NCBI GenBank assembly: GCA_016182605.1
Contig: JACPGE010000061.1
Coordinates: 21,048-85,047 of the forward strand
DNA: 64,000 bases
Source of the DNA: Candidatus Hydrogenedentota bacterium
GTDB taxonomy: Bacteria > Hydrogenedentota > Hydrogenedentia > Hydrogenedentales > JAEUWI01
Reading direction: 5' to 3'
The stretch's first letter is position 1, and the number at the start of each line of letters is the position of its first letter. The position numbers and the translations under genes were made by a program. Under the pieces are notes generated by a model. That model did not search any database. It saw only the letters and a program-made list of their open reading frames with translations, and was not told where the DNA came from. Positions 8,026 through 17,337 of this stretch are shown one piece after another.

Positions 8026-11000
8026 TCAGGGGCGGGCACGGATCTTTCGCCGCGCGAGCACGAGAGCACCCGCCACGAAGAGCATCAGAAGCAGATCCGC
8101 ACGGGTCGAGGAAGCATCGGTGGCCCCGCCGTGGCAGGAGTTGCCCGATTTGCCCTCCAGCGCGGCGAGGATCACGGTGATCAGAAGATCGTCCTGTTCC
8201 TCCACCTCAACGGTAAGCTGCTGGGTCTCGAAGCCCGGCGCAGCGACTTCAACCGTGTAGATGCCTGGGGGCACCTGATAGAGCGAATAGATGCCACCCG
8301 CGCCCGCGCCACGCAGCGCAGCCCCGTCAATGAAGGTGACCGTGGCATTGCCGACCCGGCTTTGATCTTCGTTACTCATCACGACCACCGTGGCCGCCCC
8401 GCCCGCAGCGGCCCCGGCGGGGGTCAGGAAGGGCTGGAAGTCCACGGGACCGGTGATCTGGGCCGCAATGGCGCTGGCCTGAGCGGTATCCCACTCGTTC
8501 CGTTCCATCACCAGGGTATCGTCCGTGCTGTTGATGACGGTCTTGCCATCGGCGATCCGGAAGCGGTTGGCGCCGGTGGCCGCGTTGCTGGCGCTGCCGA
8601 GGGCGTTGCCCACGGTGGCCGAGGCCCGGAGGAAGATGGCTGCGATAGAGGTGTTTTCAAAGGTGCAGTTCCGAATCTGTGGCACGGCCCCGAGGATATC
8701 GATGCCGATGGACAGATCCTGGAAGGTGCACGAATCGAGCAGGGCGCCGGCGGTGCGGCTGCCCAAGGCCATCAGGCCGGTGCCGGGCCGGGCTTCCGTG
8801 CCCGCAAAGATGACGTTGTACACGCTCATGGCCACGTTGTCCAAGGTGAGCAGGACTTCGTCGTTAAAGGCGTTCAACTGCATGTTGGCCAGGTACGCGC
8901 CTTCGGCCCCGAGCAGGGTGCCGTCGATCTGCACGTCACCGCCCAGCACACCGACGAGGCTGAGGTGCGGCAGGAGGTCTATGTCTTCTCCGTACACGCC
9001 CTCGGCCAGGACGATACGCACCCGCGCAGCCGCCGTGGGGCTGACCTGCGCCATGGCAAAACCGATCGTTCTCCAGGGGGCGGCCATGGCGCCGCCGCCC
9101 GCCACATCCACACCATCGGGTGAGACGTAGAAGGTGGTTTCTGGATCGCTCGCGTCGAAGGGGTCCGAAATGGCGACAAATTCGTCCCGGTTTCGCGCCT
9201 GATCTTCGTCTTCATCGAGCAGGGCATCGTCGGCAAGCGGATCCAGATTGTAAGCCACTTCATAGCCATCCGCCATGCCGTCGCCATCGGAATCCGGATT
9301 CGCGTCGTCGGTTCCGAGGCACTCTTCCACACAGGCGATGAGGCCATCGCCATCAAGGTCGGTCAGCGGCGCCACGGCGCATTGCACGTCGCAGGGCAGC
9401 GGGCATTCGAGCACGGTGACCGTGCGGGTGACCTGGATGGCGTCATTCCCTTCACCGTCAGAGACGTTGTAGAGCACGGTATAGACCCCTGCCACCTCCG
9501 TGTTGACATTGATCGTCGTGTCGATTTCGGTGGTCAGGTCGCCCTCACAATCATCGTTGGCGACCGCGCCGGGATCGATATAGTCGGTGTTGCAGGCCAC
9601 GCTCAGGGTGGCGCCGCCCAAGAGGGTGATTTCTGGCGCAGTCCGGTCGCGCACGGTCACTGTGCGAGTGGCCGGCGCCGCTTCATTGCCGCTGCTGTCT
9701 TCGGCGGCGTAGGTCAATACGTACTCGCCCGGTGAGAAGGCGTTGACTGAACCCGTGGTTAGCACTTCCACTTGGCTGTCGCACGCGTCTTGCACGAGTA
9801 CACCCTGTTCCACGTACGGCGTGCCACATTCCAGCACGATGGAGGCGCCGCCAATGAGGGTCAGCGTGGGCGCGAGGTTGTCCGTAACAGTCACCTTGCG
9901 GCCAACGGTGGCCGCCTCATTGCCCGAATCGTCGCTCGCTGCATAGAGCAGGTTGTAGACGCCCGGCGTCGAGATGTCTACCGTACCGATGGTGCGCAAG
10001 GCCGGGGTGCTGTCGCAACCATCCACAACCGAAGCGCCCGGATCGTTGAAGGGCGTATTGCAGGACAGCTCCATCTCCGCAGGGCCAATGAGCGTAATCA
10101 CCGGTGCTTCGGCATCCTGCACCCGCACGGTGCGCGTGCGGCGCGTGGCCGCATTGCCGTTGGAGTCCACGGCGTCATAGGTTATGGTGAAGTTTGCCAG
10201 TGCGGAGGTCACAACCGTATCGCCGCCCACGACGATCTCCGCGCCCGGATCGCAGGAATCCGCCAGCACGGCGCCCGGATCGGTGAAGACCGTGCCGCAT
10301 TGCACAATCACGGTGCTGTCTCCAAGAAGGCTGATGACAGGCGCAACGGTGTCTATGACGCGAACGATGCGCGTGACCGGATCCGCAGGCCGGCCCAAGG
10401 TGTCCGATACGGTGTATATGAGTTCGTAGACGAGACCTGCCGGGCTGTTTGCAATGGCGGTCTGGGGCGCGCCGTCCAGCAGGATCTGGCGCTGCACCCG
10501 GCTGGAGATGTCCCCATCCACGTCGTCGATCGCGGTGACGCCCGGCTCCGTGTAGGCGCCGGCGCCGCATTGAATGGAGATGTCGGAAGAACCCAGAAGT
10601 GTGATTTCCGGCTGGGCCAGATCGACGATTACAGGAAGACTGAAGGCGCTCGTATTGTTCTGTGCGTTGGTGGCGGTAGCCGTGAGGCGCATGCCGGCAT
10701 AGGGATTGAGATTCAGTTGCAGCGTGGCTTCCCCGGCGCCGTCGAGCACGGTTTCCGCAATAAAGGTATTGCCTTCGTTATCGTTGTCAGCGAAGATCTC
10801 GATCGTGGCGCCAGCCACCCCGGTGAGGCCGATGCTCTGTTCGTTCCCTGCCGCAGAGATGCCCGTGATCACCGGAGGCAAGATGCCGCCATTGGCGCCC
10901 GAAGCCAGCACGATGCCGGCCTGGCCGTTGCGCGTGATGGCGTTGCGCGTGATCTGATGGCCCGTGGCGCCGGCGCCCTGAATGCGCACCCCTGCATTGG

Positions 11001-14000
11001 TATTGCCCAGGATGGTGTTCTGTTGGATCAGGGTGTTGCGCGGGGTTGTGAGTACCTGTATGCCATCGCCGCGGTTGGCGACCGCGACACCGAATTGGCT
11101 CGCGCCGACGGTGTTGAAGCGAATCACCGAGTTGTCGGTGCCGGCATCGATTACAAAGATGCCGTTCCTCTGATTGCCAGCGATGACGTTGCCTTCCGCG
11201 GCCGAAGCGCCACCAATGGTGGTGAGGGTGGCACCGTTGCTCAGCAGGACCCCATAGCTGCCGTTGCCCAAAGCATTGACCCCGGCTGCGTTCAAACCGA
11301 TGAAGTTTCCGGCAACCACATTGTTCTGGGTGCCCGCATCCTGAATCGTCACACCGGTGACCATGTTTCCGGAGAGGATATTCCGGGCCTCGGCATTGCT
11401 GCCACCGACCAGGTTGGCGTCTGCTCCGGCGCCGATCAACACGCCGTTGCCATCATTTGGAAAGGATTGAACGCCATCGTTTCCGATATTGCAGCCTTCA
11501 ATGATGTTGTTGGAGGCGCTGGCGCCCAGGATACTGATGCCGTCTGCCGGGAAATGGATCAGCGTGAGTCCGCTGATCCGATTGTCTGCGGAGACGATCC
11601 GCAGACCCGCGAGACTGCCGCTAAGGTCCGAGCCGTCCAGCGTTATCATGCCATCGCCATTGATGGCGGTGCCGCCCGTGGGGTCGGTCAGGGCGGGCAA
11701 GGCGCTGCCAAGAACTATCGTTCCTTCGGCGAGGAAACTGATGGTATCTGCGCCCGCGTGATTGTTCGCGGCGATAATGGATTCGCGGAGACTGCGGAAA
11801 CCATCGGGTCCTGGATTGGCCAGGAGGTGGGCCAGATCGGAGGTGTTGCCGTCCACAATGTCGGTGAGGGTATTGACGCCAACTTCCATGGTATTGGCGG
11901 CGATCACGGTAAGGCGCACCAGCGCCGTCGTGTCGCTGCCGAGCGTATTGCTTACGATGCAACGGTAGAAGCCGGAATCGTCCAATTGCGCTGCGGCAAT
12001 GGAGAGCTGTGGGGCATTGCCATTGGCGACGTTGGCAAAGGAGACGCCGTTTGCCGCGAACTGCCATCGATACGTAAGGATCTCGCTCCCGGTTGCGGTA
12101 GTGGAAAACTGAGCCGGATCGCCTTCCACCACGATCAAGGACGTGGGTTCGGTGGCGATCGCGGGGGCAATCACGGGCACGGGCACACTGAAGGTGGACG
12201 TATTTCCGGCGGCATTAATGGCAATTGCCGTAAGGTTGATATTGTTCAGGCCTTGCAGGCTTGCATTGGAGGACCAAGCGCCACTGCCGTTGGCCTGAGT
12301 GGCCCCCAGGAAGATCCGGCCCTCGTCTTCGTCGTCGGCAAAAATCTCCACATTGGCATTCGGCAATGCGGTGCCCGAAAGCGGGCTCACGGTGACAATG
12401 GCCGGCGCCGCCATATTGCCATTGCCATTAAACAGATGAACGATGCCATCACCGCCATTGCGGTAGATCAAGTTGTGGGAAATTTCGTTAAATACGGAGA
12501 GGGTGCCATTAATAATGACGCCATCGCCGCCGTTGTTTGCAATGATGTTTCCCGTGGATACGGAATCACCGCCGACTGTGTTCGACCGGGAACCTTCCCG
12601 GATATTGACGCCGGTGCCGGCATTGGGAATGGGAGTGGTTCCGTTGAGGCCCACGCCGATAAAATTTCCGCTTACTGTGTTAAATTGGGACTCGCCCTTG
12701 GCGATGCGCACACCGTCCCCCTGATTTCCTGAGATGACGTTTGCGCTGGCGGCTCCGCTTCCTCCAATGTCATTGGAAACAGCTCCCCTGTCCATGAGTA
12801 TGCCATGACGTGTGTTGGGGAGCGCCGCCGTACCGGCGAGATTGGTGCCGATACGGTTCCCGATCACCTGGATGAAATCGGCTTCATCCAGGATCAGCCC
12901 GTCGATGTTGTTTCCGGAAATCAGATTTCCGGCACCGGGCTCCGTACCCCCAATACGAACTTCTTCCACCGCCCCGCCCACGTAGAGCCCAGAGTTCTGA
13001 TTGGGAATGCGGGCGGTACCCGAGGCATTCGTGCCGATATAGTTGCCTTCTACAACGTGGCCCACGGTCCTGAGAAAATTGCTTTGAATGAGGAGGCCCC
13101 GGAAACCGTTTCCGGAGATGACATTGCCTTCTCCCGGAGCACTGCCCCCCACTTGGGTATTATTACAGGAGGTGGTAATTAAGATGCCCGCACTGGAATT
13201 GCCCAAGGCAGCATCACCGTTCTTGGTCAGGCCAATGTAATTCCCCTGAACCACGGTGTTGTTTGAGGAACTCAAATCGATTCCAGGCTGGGAGAATTCG
13301 CTGTCTCCGCTATTTCCCGAGATGATGTTGCGACCGAGCGGATCCGGCGAGCCGATAATCGTTTGGAATGGGCCGTTCACGACCGTGATTCCTGTGAGTG
13401 CGTTCTGAGCGGCGCCCGCACCCCCGGCGCCCGCCCCGACGATATTGCCGAAGATACGGTTGTTGTCGGTGTCTTCACCCTCGACAAGAATTCCCGCACC
13501 GTAGACATTCAAGTCGAGAAAGATTGCGCTGCCAGTGCTGAAATCGCGAAATCCATTGCCCGATGCCACATTGCCGGCGTTTTCCAGCAAGTCACCGATA
13601 AAGTTCTCGCTGGCGCCGCCTCGAATGGCAATTCCGGAAAACGCATTGCCCTCTTTCGTTACTCCGTCCGCCGCTACACCGACGTAATTCCCGATTACGC
13701 GGTTCCCCGAGGTGCCCGTGCCGGAAAGCAGAATGCCAAAGCCTCGGCTGATCGGTTCAACCCGATCAAACAAGACATAGTTGTTCATGAGGTCCCGGCC
13801 TGCGACCTTGTAGGTGACGGTGTCCGTACGCCCATTGGCGCCGATGACATTTCTGGCCGCAACGTTCAGGCCGCCAATGACGTTGTCCGTGGCGCCATTG
13901 AGCACGGCAATGCCCGTGCCGGTGTTCTGGCGGACGGTACAACCCCGAATACGGTTGTTGGCGGCGCCTACCCCAGACAATCGAATGGCCCCATCGCCGA

Positions 14001-14784
14001 ACTTGGTGATGGTGAGGCCCTGGATGGTGTTGTTTGGACTAACGGCCAGGAAGACATAGGGACTCGCCTCAAACTCTTCAAGTTCGCGATCGACGTCCGG
14101 AGATTCTGTGTCGCTTGGAATAACCGGTCCGGCGCCAAAGAGTATACCGTCACCCGCACCGGTATTGTCGGGTCCAAATCCGATGTCAACACGGTCAAAA
14201 GCCGATTGATCAAAGTAATCCAGGGTAAAGCGGAAGTCCGTCACGGGCGTTTGAAAATCTAGTATCCCGTTGAAGAATCCATTTTGAACTTCAGCGAGCG
14301 TCAGTCCGCCACTCATATCCGTGTCGAGGTTGTCGAACTCCTGCGCCATTTGATCCACGATCTTTTTCAGGTCGTCGTCGCAAATATCTCCATCGATCAC
14401 CACCTGACCGGGATTGGCGATGATGGTCACCCCGTCTGTATCCGTAAACGGTGGATAGGGCCGACGCGGGCTGATAATGCTGATGCCGGGCGCAAATTGA
14501 ATCGTATCGTGTCCGGGATTCTCATTGGCCTCTTCGATGGCTGCGCGCAGGGAGGTCACTCCGGAACCAATGGTAATTTCGGCGATACCGTCACCCGGGA
14601 TAGCATCCCGGTCATCGCCTTCATCGTCGAAATCGATATTGGTCGTGGTGCGCCCCAAGTTGACGATGAAGGTTTCCGCGCCCGCTTTGCCCGTGGCGAC
14701 TATGGCGGTCAGCACCAGCGCCAGTACGGAGACGAGAACACAATACGCGACTCTCTGCCGGGAGTCACCCCGTAGACTTGTCAT
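8026..14784 (-). CDS. Giant secreted beta-helix protein with Ig-like and five Cys-containing HYR/DUF5011-type repeats
   Basis: A 2252-residue surface or secreted protein. The chosen ATG 14784 follows an AGAGGG ribosome binding site and begins a signal peptide (to about 38). Order of parts: CSLREA-like segment (SLRAAIEEANENPGHDTI), a long parallel beta-helix with dozens of NxIxGN turns (about 150-850), an Ig-like domain (about 865-960, with YRC), a second CSLREA segment and beta-helix (about 985-1330), five tandem Ig-like repeats of the HYR/DUF5011 (Cry22Aa) type (about 1388-1795), most with a conserved Cys pair, a TSP3-like calcium segment (1800-1878), a DUF1565-like beta-helix (1885-2115), a carboxypeptidase regulatory-like domain (2128-2200), and a tail with SCHGG, a hydrophobic helix and ARRKIRARP. 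The tail resembles Cys-containing C-terminal sorting signals. Its role (adhesin or glycan binding) is inferred only. Confidence 0.8.
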   Translation of the reverse strand: MTSLRGDSRQRVAYCVLVSVLALVLTAIVATGKAGAETFIVNLGRTTTNIDFDDEGDDRDAIPGDGIAEITIGSGVTSLRAAIEEANENPGHDTIQFAPGISIISPRRPYPPFTDTDGVTIIANPGQVVIDGDICDDDLKKIVDQMAQEFDNLDTDMSGGLTLAEVQNGFFNGILDFQTPVTDFRFTLDYFDQSAFDRVDIGFGPDNTGAGDGILFGAGPVIPSDTESPDVDRELEEFEASPYVFLAVSPNNTIQGLTITKFGDGAIRLSGVGAANNRIRGCTVRQNTGTGIAVLNGATDNVIGGLNVAARNVIGANGRTDTVTYKVAGRDLMNNYVLFDRVEPISRGFGILLSGTGTSGNRVIGNYVGVAADGVTKEGNAFSGIAIRGGASENFIGDLLENAGNVASGNGFRDFSTGSAIFLDLNVYGAGILVEGEDTDNNRIFGNIVGAGAGGAGAAQNALTGITVVNGPFQTIIGSPDPLGRNIISGNSGDSEFSQPGIDLSSSNNTVVQGNYIGLTKNGDAALGNSSAGILITTSCNNTQVGGSAPGEGNVISGNGFRGLLIQSNFLRTVGHVVEGNYIGTNASGTARIPNQNSGLYVGGAVEEVRIGGTEPGAGNLISGNNIDGLILDEADFIQVIGNRIGTNLAGTAALPNTRHGILMDRGAVSNDIGGSGAASANVISGNQGDGVRIAKGESQFNTVSGNFIGVGLNGTTPIPNAGTGVNIREGSRSNTVGGDSVSTGNIIANNGGDGVIINGTLSVFNEISHNLIYRNGGDGIVHLFNGNGNMAAPAIVTVSPLSGTALPNANVEIFADDEDEGRIFLGATQANGSGAWSSNASLQGLNNINLTAIAINAAGNTSTFSVPVPVIAPAIATEPTSLIVVEGDPAQFSTTATGSEILTYRWQFAANGVSFANVANGNAPQLSIAAAQLDDSGFYRCIVSNTLGSDTTALVRLTVIAANTMEVGVNTLTDIVDGNTSDLAHLLANPGPDGFRSLRESIIAANNHAGADTISFLAEGTIVLGSALPALTDPTGGTAINGDGMITLDGSDLSGSLAGLRIVSADNRISGLTLIHFPADGISILGASASNNIIEGCNIGNDGVQSFPNDGNGVLIGAGADANLVGGSNAEARNILSGNMVTGVTIQDAGTQNNVVAGNFIGLNAAGVNALGNGSYGVLLSNGATLTTIGGASAAEGNVIAGNQRNGIFVIDAGTDNSVIRFNTVGASQFGVAVANRGDGIQVLTTPRNTLIQQNTILGNTNAGVRIQGAGATGHQITRNAITRNGQAGIVLASGANGGILPPVITGISAAGNEQSIGLTGVAGATIEIFADNDNEGNTFIAETVLDGAGEATLQLNLNPYAGMRLTATATNAQNNTSAFSLPVIVDLAQPEITLLGSSDISIQCGAGAYTEPGVTAIDDVDGDISSRVQRQILLDGAPQTAIANSPAGLVYELIYTVSDTLGRPADPVTRIVRVIDTVAPVISLLGDSTVIVQCGTVFTDPGAVLADSCDPGAEIVVGGDTVVTSALANFTITYDAVDSNGNAATRRTRTVRVQDAEAPVITLIGPAEMELSCNTPFNDPGASVVDGCDSTPALRTIGTVDISTPGVYNLLYAASDDSGNEAATVGRKVTVTDNLAPTLTLIGGASIVLECGTPYVEQGVLVQDACDSQVEVLTTGSVNAFSPGEYVLTYAAEDSSGNEAAPATRTVTVRDRTAPEITLLGGATLSVACNTDYIDPGAVANDDCEGDLTTEIDTTINVNTEVAGVYTVLYNVSDGEGNDAIQVTRTVTVLECPLPCDVQCAVAPLTDLDGDGLIACVEECLGTDDANPDSDGDGMADGYEVAYNLDPLADDALLDEDEDQARNRDEFVAISDPFDASDPETTFYVSPDGVDVAGGGAMAAPWRTIGFAMAQVSPTAAARVRIVLAEGVYGEDIDLLPHLSLVGVLGGDVQIDGTLLGAEGAYLANMQLNAFNDEVLLTLDNVAMSVYNVIFAGTEARPGTGLMALGSRTAGALLDSCTFQDLSIGIDILGAVPQIRNCTFENTSIAAIFLRASATVGNALGSASNAATGANRFRIADGKTVINSTDDTLVMERNEWDTAQASAIAAQITGPVDFQPFLTPAGAAAGGAATVVVMSNEDQSRVGNATVTFIDGAALRGAGAGGIYSLYQVPPGIYTVEVAAPGFETQQLTVEVEEQDDLLITVILAALEGKSGNSCHGGATDASSTRADLLLMLFVAGALVLARRKIRARP

Positions 14785-15096
14785 GGTAATCCCTCTATCA
14801 ACTGCACGTTTTGCCAAAGCGCAACCGCGTCACAATCCGAAAACACACGAAGCCTGGAGGTGCGCGCGAACCTGCTTTATTCAGAGTCAGCCGCCCTGGC
14901 GGACCGCGCACGGCTCCCGGTTTGATAAAAACTTTACAGCGTCTCTAACGTTTTACGCTCCAAGCATATACTGACAGACTAGGATAGCCGGTACAAGCGG
15001 CAAAGGCAAGAGATTCTTGCGGCAGCCGCATATGCATTCTACGAAATGCAATTAATTGCCATGGGTCCGGAGCGCCCGGAACGCGAATCTACGCTA
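14785..15096. other. Intergenic region upstream of the second giant beta-helix gene
   Basis: No gene seen. On the minus strand TTGCCT (15004-15009) and TATCCT (14981-14986) with a 17-base spacer form a moderate promoter candidate for the gene starting at 14784, leaving a leader of about 190 bases. A short palindrome (GCAATTAATTGC near 15050) lies close to the end of hisS; I see no convincing terminator for hisS. Confidence 0.35.
14981..15009 (-). promoter_or_regulatory. Candidate promoter for the giant beta-helix gene at 14784
   Basis: TTGCCT and TATCCT on the minus strand with a 17-base spacer. Each hexamer matches the sigma-70 consensus at only about four positions, so this is a moderate candidate. 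Confidence 0.35.
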
Positions 15097-16536
15097 TTAC
15101 GTGAAAAGCTTTTGTACGGTCTCGATCAATACGCTCCGCGCCACGGTGACCTGGCCTGCCTTGCCGGCCTGGCGGTAGGCCTCGCGATCCTCGATGTCTT
15201 CCCGGGCTTCTTTGCCCTCCCGGAGATCTTTCACGCTGACCTCGCCGCGCGCGAGTTCATCCTCGCCGATGATCACCGCGACGGGGATCTGGTAGTGGTC
15301 GGCGTGGGAAAGCTGGTTGCCCATCTGCATTTTCTTCTTGGAGGCGAGGTAGGTTTCCGTGTTGAAACCGGCGTTGCGCAGTTCCTGGGCGAGGCGCAGG
15401 GTCTCGTTCCGGGGCACCTTGCCCATGGTGACGACGAGGACCTGGGTGGGGGTGGCTGCGGCCTGCACCTGGCCGAGGCAGTCGAGGGCGGCAAGCAGGC
15501 GATCCAGGCCGACCGACATGCCCGTGCAGGGCATGGGCTGGGCCTTGAAGCGTTCCACGAGCTGGTTGTAGCGGCCACCGGCCATAACCGAGCCAAACTG
15601 GGGTGCAGTGGGCAGGATCATCTCAAAGACCGGGCCGGTGTAATAGTCGAGGCCGCGCGCGAGGCTGGGATCGAAGCGGGCGTGGGTCTCGGAGATGTCG
15701 AGTGCCTGCAGGGCAGCGTCGATCTCTTCCAATTCCTCCAGCGCCTCGTGGGCGTGGGGCGACTGGGGCAGGAAGGAGCGCAGGCGATCGAGGACCTCGG
15801 CGCGGGAAGCGCCGGTAATGGCGACGTATTGCAGGATGCGATCGATAACGGGCGGGCTGAGCTGCACGCCGGGGATGGGGTCGCCCGATTCGTCGACCCG
15901 GCCCGGGCCGAGTTCCAGGCGCACGTTCTCCTCGCCCACTTTGGCAAGCTTGTCGATGACGCGCAACACATGCTTTTGCTGGTCGAGGGAGACAATGCCG
16001 CAGTCTTCGAGGAGGGCGTCGATCACCTTGCGGTTGTTGATGAGCACGCAGTAATCGGGCACGGCCAGCTCCGCCATGATGGCGCACATGATGGCAATGA
16101 TTTCCGCATCCACGGAGACGACTGGGGAGCCGGCCACGTCGATATCGAATTGGGTGAACTGGCGGAAGCGCCCGGGGCCGGGCTTGTCCGCGCGCCAGAC
16201 GGGTCCGATGGCGTAGCGCCGGAAGGGGGGCTTAAGGCGGTCGGGGTATTGGGCCATCATGCGGGCAAAGGGGACCGTGAGGTCAAAGCGCAGCGCAATG
16301 TCTTCCTCTTCGGGGCTTTGGAGGCGGAAGAGTTCCTTGTTGGCGCCTTCGCCGCCGGGCCCGAGGAGGATATCGAGGTACTCCAGGGCGGGGCTTTCCA
16401 GGGGGGAAAAGCCGTAGCGCTGGAAGATGCGCTCGATGCGCGATATAACCTCTTTGCGTGGAAGAAGTTGCGCAGGAAGCAGATCCTGGAATCCCTTGAG
16501 GATGCGCGGTTCGACCCGGTTTGATTCGCTAGCCAT
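15097..16536 (-). CDS. hisS: Histidine--tRNA ligase
   Basis: Charges tRNA-His with histidine in the cytoplasm (class II aminoacyl-tRNA synthetase). The 479-residue protein starts with the typical GFQDLLP motif and has class II motif 2 (RFDLTVPFAR, then YRRYAIGPVWRADKPGPGRFRQ-like region with FRQFTQFDID), the histidine-binding ARGLDYYTGPVFE segment near 300-312, and the GGGRY-equivalent AGGRYNQLVERF. The C-terminal anticodon-binding domain (VLVVTMG onward, about 370-479) is present. Length is somewhat above the bacterial norm of about 420-430, mainly at the ends. ATG 16536 is taken as start because homologous sequence begins just after it; the ribosome binding site is weak. It stands alone, with no aspS or relA partner next to it. 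Confidence 0.93.
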   Translation of the reverse strand: MASESNRVEPRILKGFQDLLPAQLLPRKEVISRIERIFQRYGFSPLESPALEYLDILLGPGGEGANKELFRLQSPEEEDIALRFDLTVPFARMMAQYPDRLKPPFRRYAIGPVWRADKPGPGRFRQFTQFDIDVAGSPVVSVDAEIIAIMCAIMAELAVPDYCVLINNRKVIDALLEDCGIVSLDQQKHVLRVIDKLAKVGEENVRLELGPGRVDESGDPIPGVQLSPPVIDRILQYVAITGASRAEVLDRLRSFLPQSPHAHEALEELEEIDAALQALDISETHARFDPSLARGLDYYTGPVFEMILPTAPQFGSVMAGGRYNQLVERFKAQPMPCTGMSVGLDRLLAALDCLGQVQAAATPTQVLVVTMGKVPRNETLRLAQELRNAGFNTETYLASKKKMQMGNQLSHADHYQIPVAVIIGEDELARGEVSVKDLREGKEAREDIEDREAYRQAGKAGQVTVARSVLIETVQKLFT

Positions 16537-16724
16537 GTCGTGGTTCCAAGTGTGGGCCAATACGTACGGTGAGGGCACGCATGCGGGCCGATGGGGGTAA
16601 AAGGGCACACAAGCGCCCCAAGAGGGGCAAGCATACGCCACGTGGCAGTTTAGCAAAGCCCTCGGAGGCATTCAAAGCCCAGTGTCTGGCGCTGACGGCG
16701 GTGGAGCGGGGAAGGATGGCGTCT

Positions 16725-16800
16725 AGCCCGCATATTTCACCAGTTCAAACCTTTTTGGCAACGGGCTCGACTTGGAGGTGGTGAAATATGCTCAGCGTGA
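16725..16800. repeat. Palindromic repeat family A, copy 1
   Basis: An inverted repeat with arms CCCGCATATTTCACCA (16727-16742) and TGGTGAAATATGC (16779-16791) around an internal part containing TTGGCAACGGGCTCGACTTG. The same arms and inner sequence recur at 16934 and 20842. It looks like a REP- or MITE-type mobile palindrome; no transposase is in the window to prove that. Confidence 0.7.
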
Positions 16801-16825
16801 CGACGGTGCTGGCGTTCACCGGGCA

Positions 16826-16934
16826 GGATAAATCACGGGCTGTCGTGGGGGTACCGCGAAGCATGTTGTGGCAATTGCGGGTCTAAGAAGGAGTTACGAA
16901 ACGAACGCGTGGAGCCCGTGAATTATCCGGGCTA
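16826..16934. repeat. Palindromic repeat family B, copy 1
   Basis: About 105 bases bounded by GGATAAATCACGGGCT (16826-16841) and its imperfect reverse complement AGCCCGTGAATTATCC (16913-16928), with a conserved interior including GAGTTACGAAACGAACGC. It directly abuts the next A copy (shared GGGCTAG). Confidence 0.65.
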
Positions 16935-17010
16935 GCCCGCATATTTCACCACTCTCTGGCCTCCAGATTGTATCCGGATTGGCAACGTGGTGAAATATGC
17001 TCAGCGTGAC
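16934..17010. repeat. Palindromic repeat family A, copy 2
   Basis: Arms CCCGCATATTTCACCAC (16936-16952) and GTGGTGAAATATGC (16987-17000). The interior differs from copy 1 except for TTGGCAACG. The sequence following both copies (CTCAGCGTGACGA, then GGTGCTGGCGTTCAC) is the same, so A, spacer and the first arm of B were duplicated as one block. Confidence 0.7.
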
Positions 17011-17034
17011 GATGGTGCTGGCGTTCACTGGGTA

Positions 17035-17050
17035 GGCTAAATCACGGGCT
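17035..17050. repeat. Half of family B repeat (single arm)
   Basis: GGCTAAATCACGGGCT occurs here without its partner arm and again 46 bases later as the first arm of B copy 2. It looks like a remnant of an insertion into, or a partial duplication of, a B element. Confidence 0.55.
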
Positions 17051-17079
17051 GTTTGTTATTCTCAGACTTGAACCAAGCA

Positions 17080-17188
17080 GGCTAAATCACGGGCTGTCTG
17101 GCGATACCGCTGTGCATGCTGCCGCAACGACGGGTGTGGGATGGAGTTATGGAACGAACGCATGAAGCCCGTGATTTATCCGGGCTAG
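17080..17188. repeat. Palindromic repeat family B, copy 2
   Basis: Arms GCTAAATCACGGGCT (17081-17095) and AGCCCGTGATTTATCC (17166-17181). The interior aligns with copy 1 along its length (for example GGAGTTATGGAACGAACGC), so these are homologous copies and not only matching ends. Confidence 0.65.
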
Positions 17189-17328
17189 GCGAGAAAAAAT
17201 TTTGGCCTCCAAATACCATATATTGTGGCCTCTTGGCGAGCATCATACATTTCAGCAGGTTTTGGGGCACTTATTGGGGTCGATGGACCGGAAAATCGAA
17301 AAACTTTTCGGCGCATGGGCCGGGAAAA

Positions 17329-17337
17329 TGTTATAAT
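17329..17337 (+). promoter_or_regulatory. Extended -10 promoter candidate for the receiver/H-box gene
   Basis: TGTTATAAT is a perfect extended -10 element (TGnTATAAT). No good -35 is placed correctly, which is allowed for extended -10 promoters. The leader to the start at 17537 would be about 190 bases. Confidence 0.4.

Noticed and set aside
9772..12732. A 986-codon plus-strand open frame
   Set aside because: It lies wholly antisense to the giant beta-helix gene, whose product has clear repeats, signal peptide and domains. The antisense frame has no recognisable domain and owes its length to the GC-rich codon pattern.
15046..16524. A 492-codon plus-strand open frame over hisS
   Set aside because: hisS on the minus strand has complete synthetase motifs; the opposite frame has no homology that I recognise.
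16725..17188. Possible CRISPR array
   Set aside because: The repeats are two different palindromic elements with homologous interiors, not short direct repeats with unique spacers.
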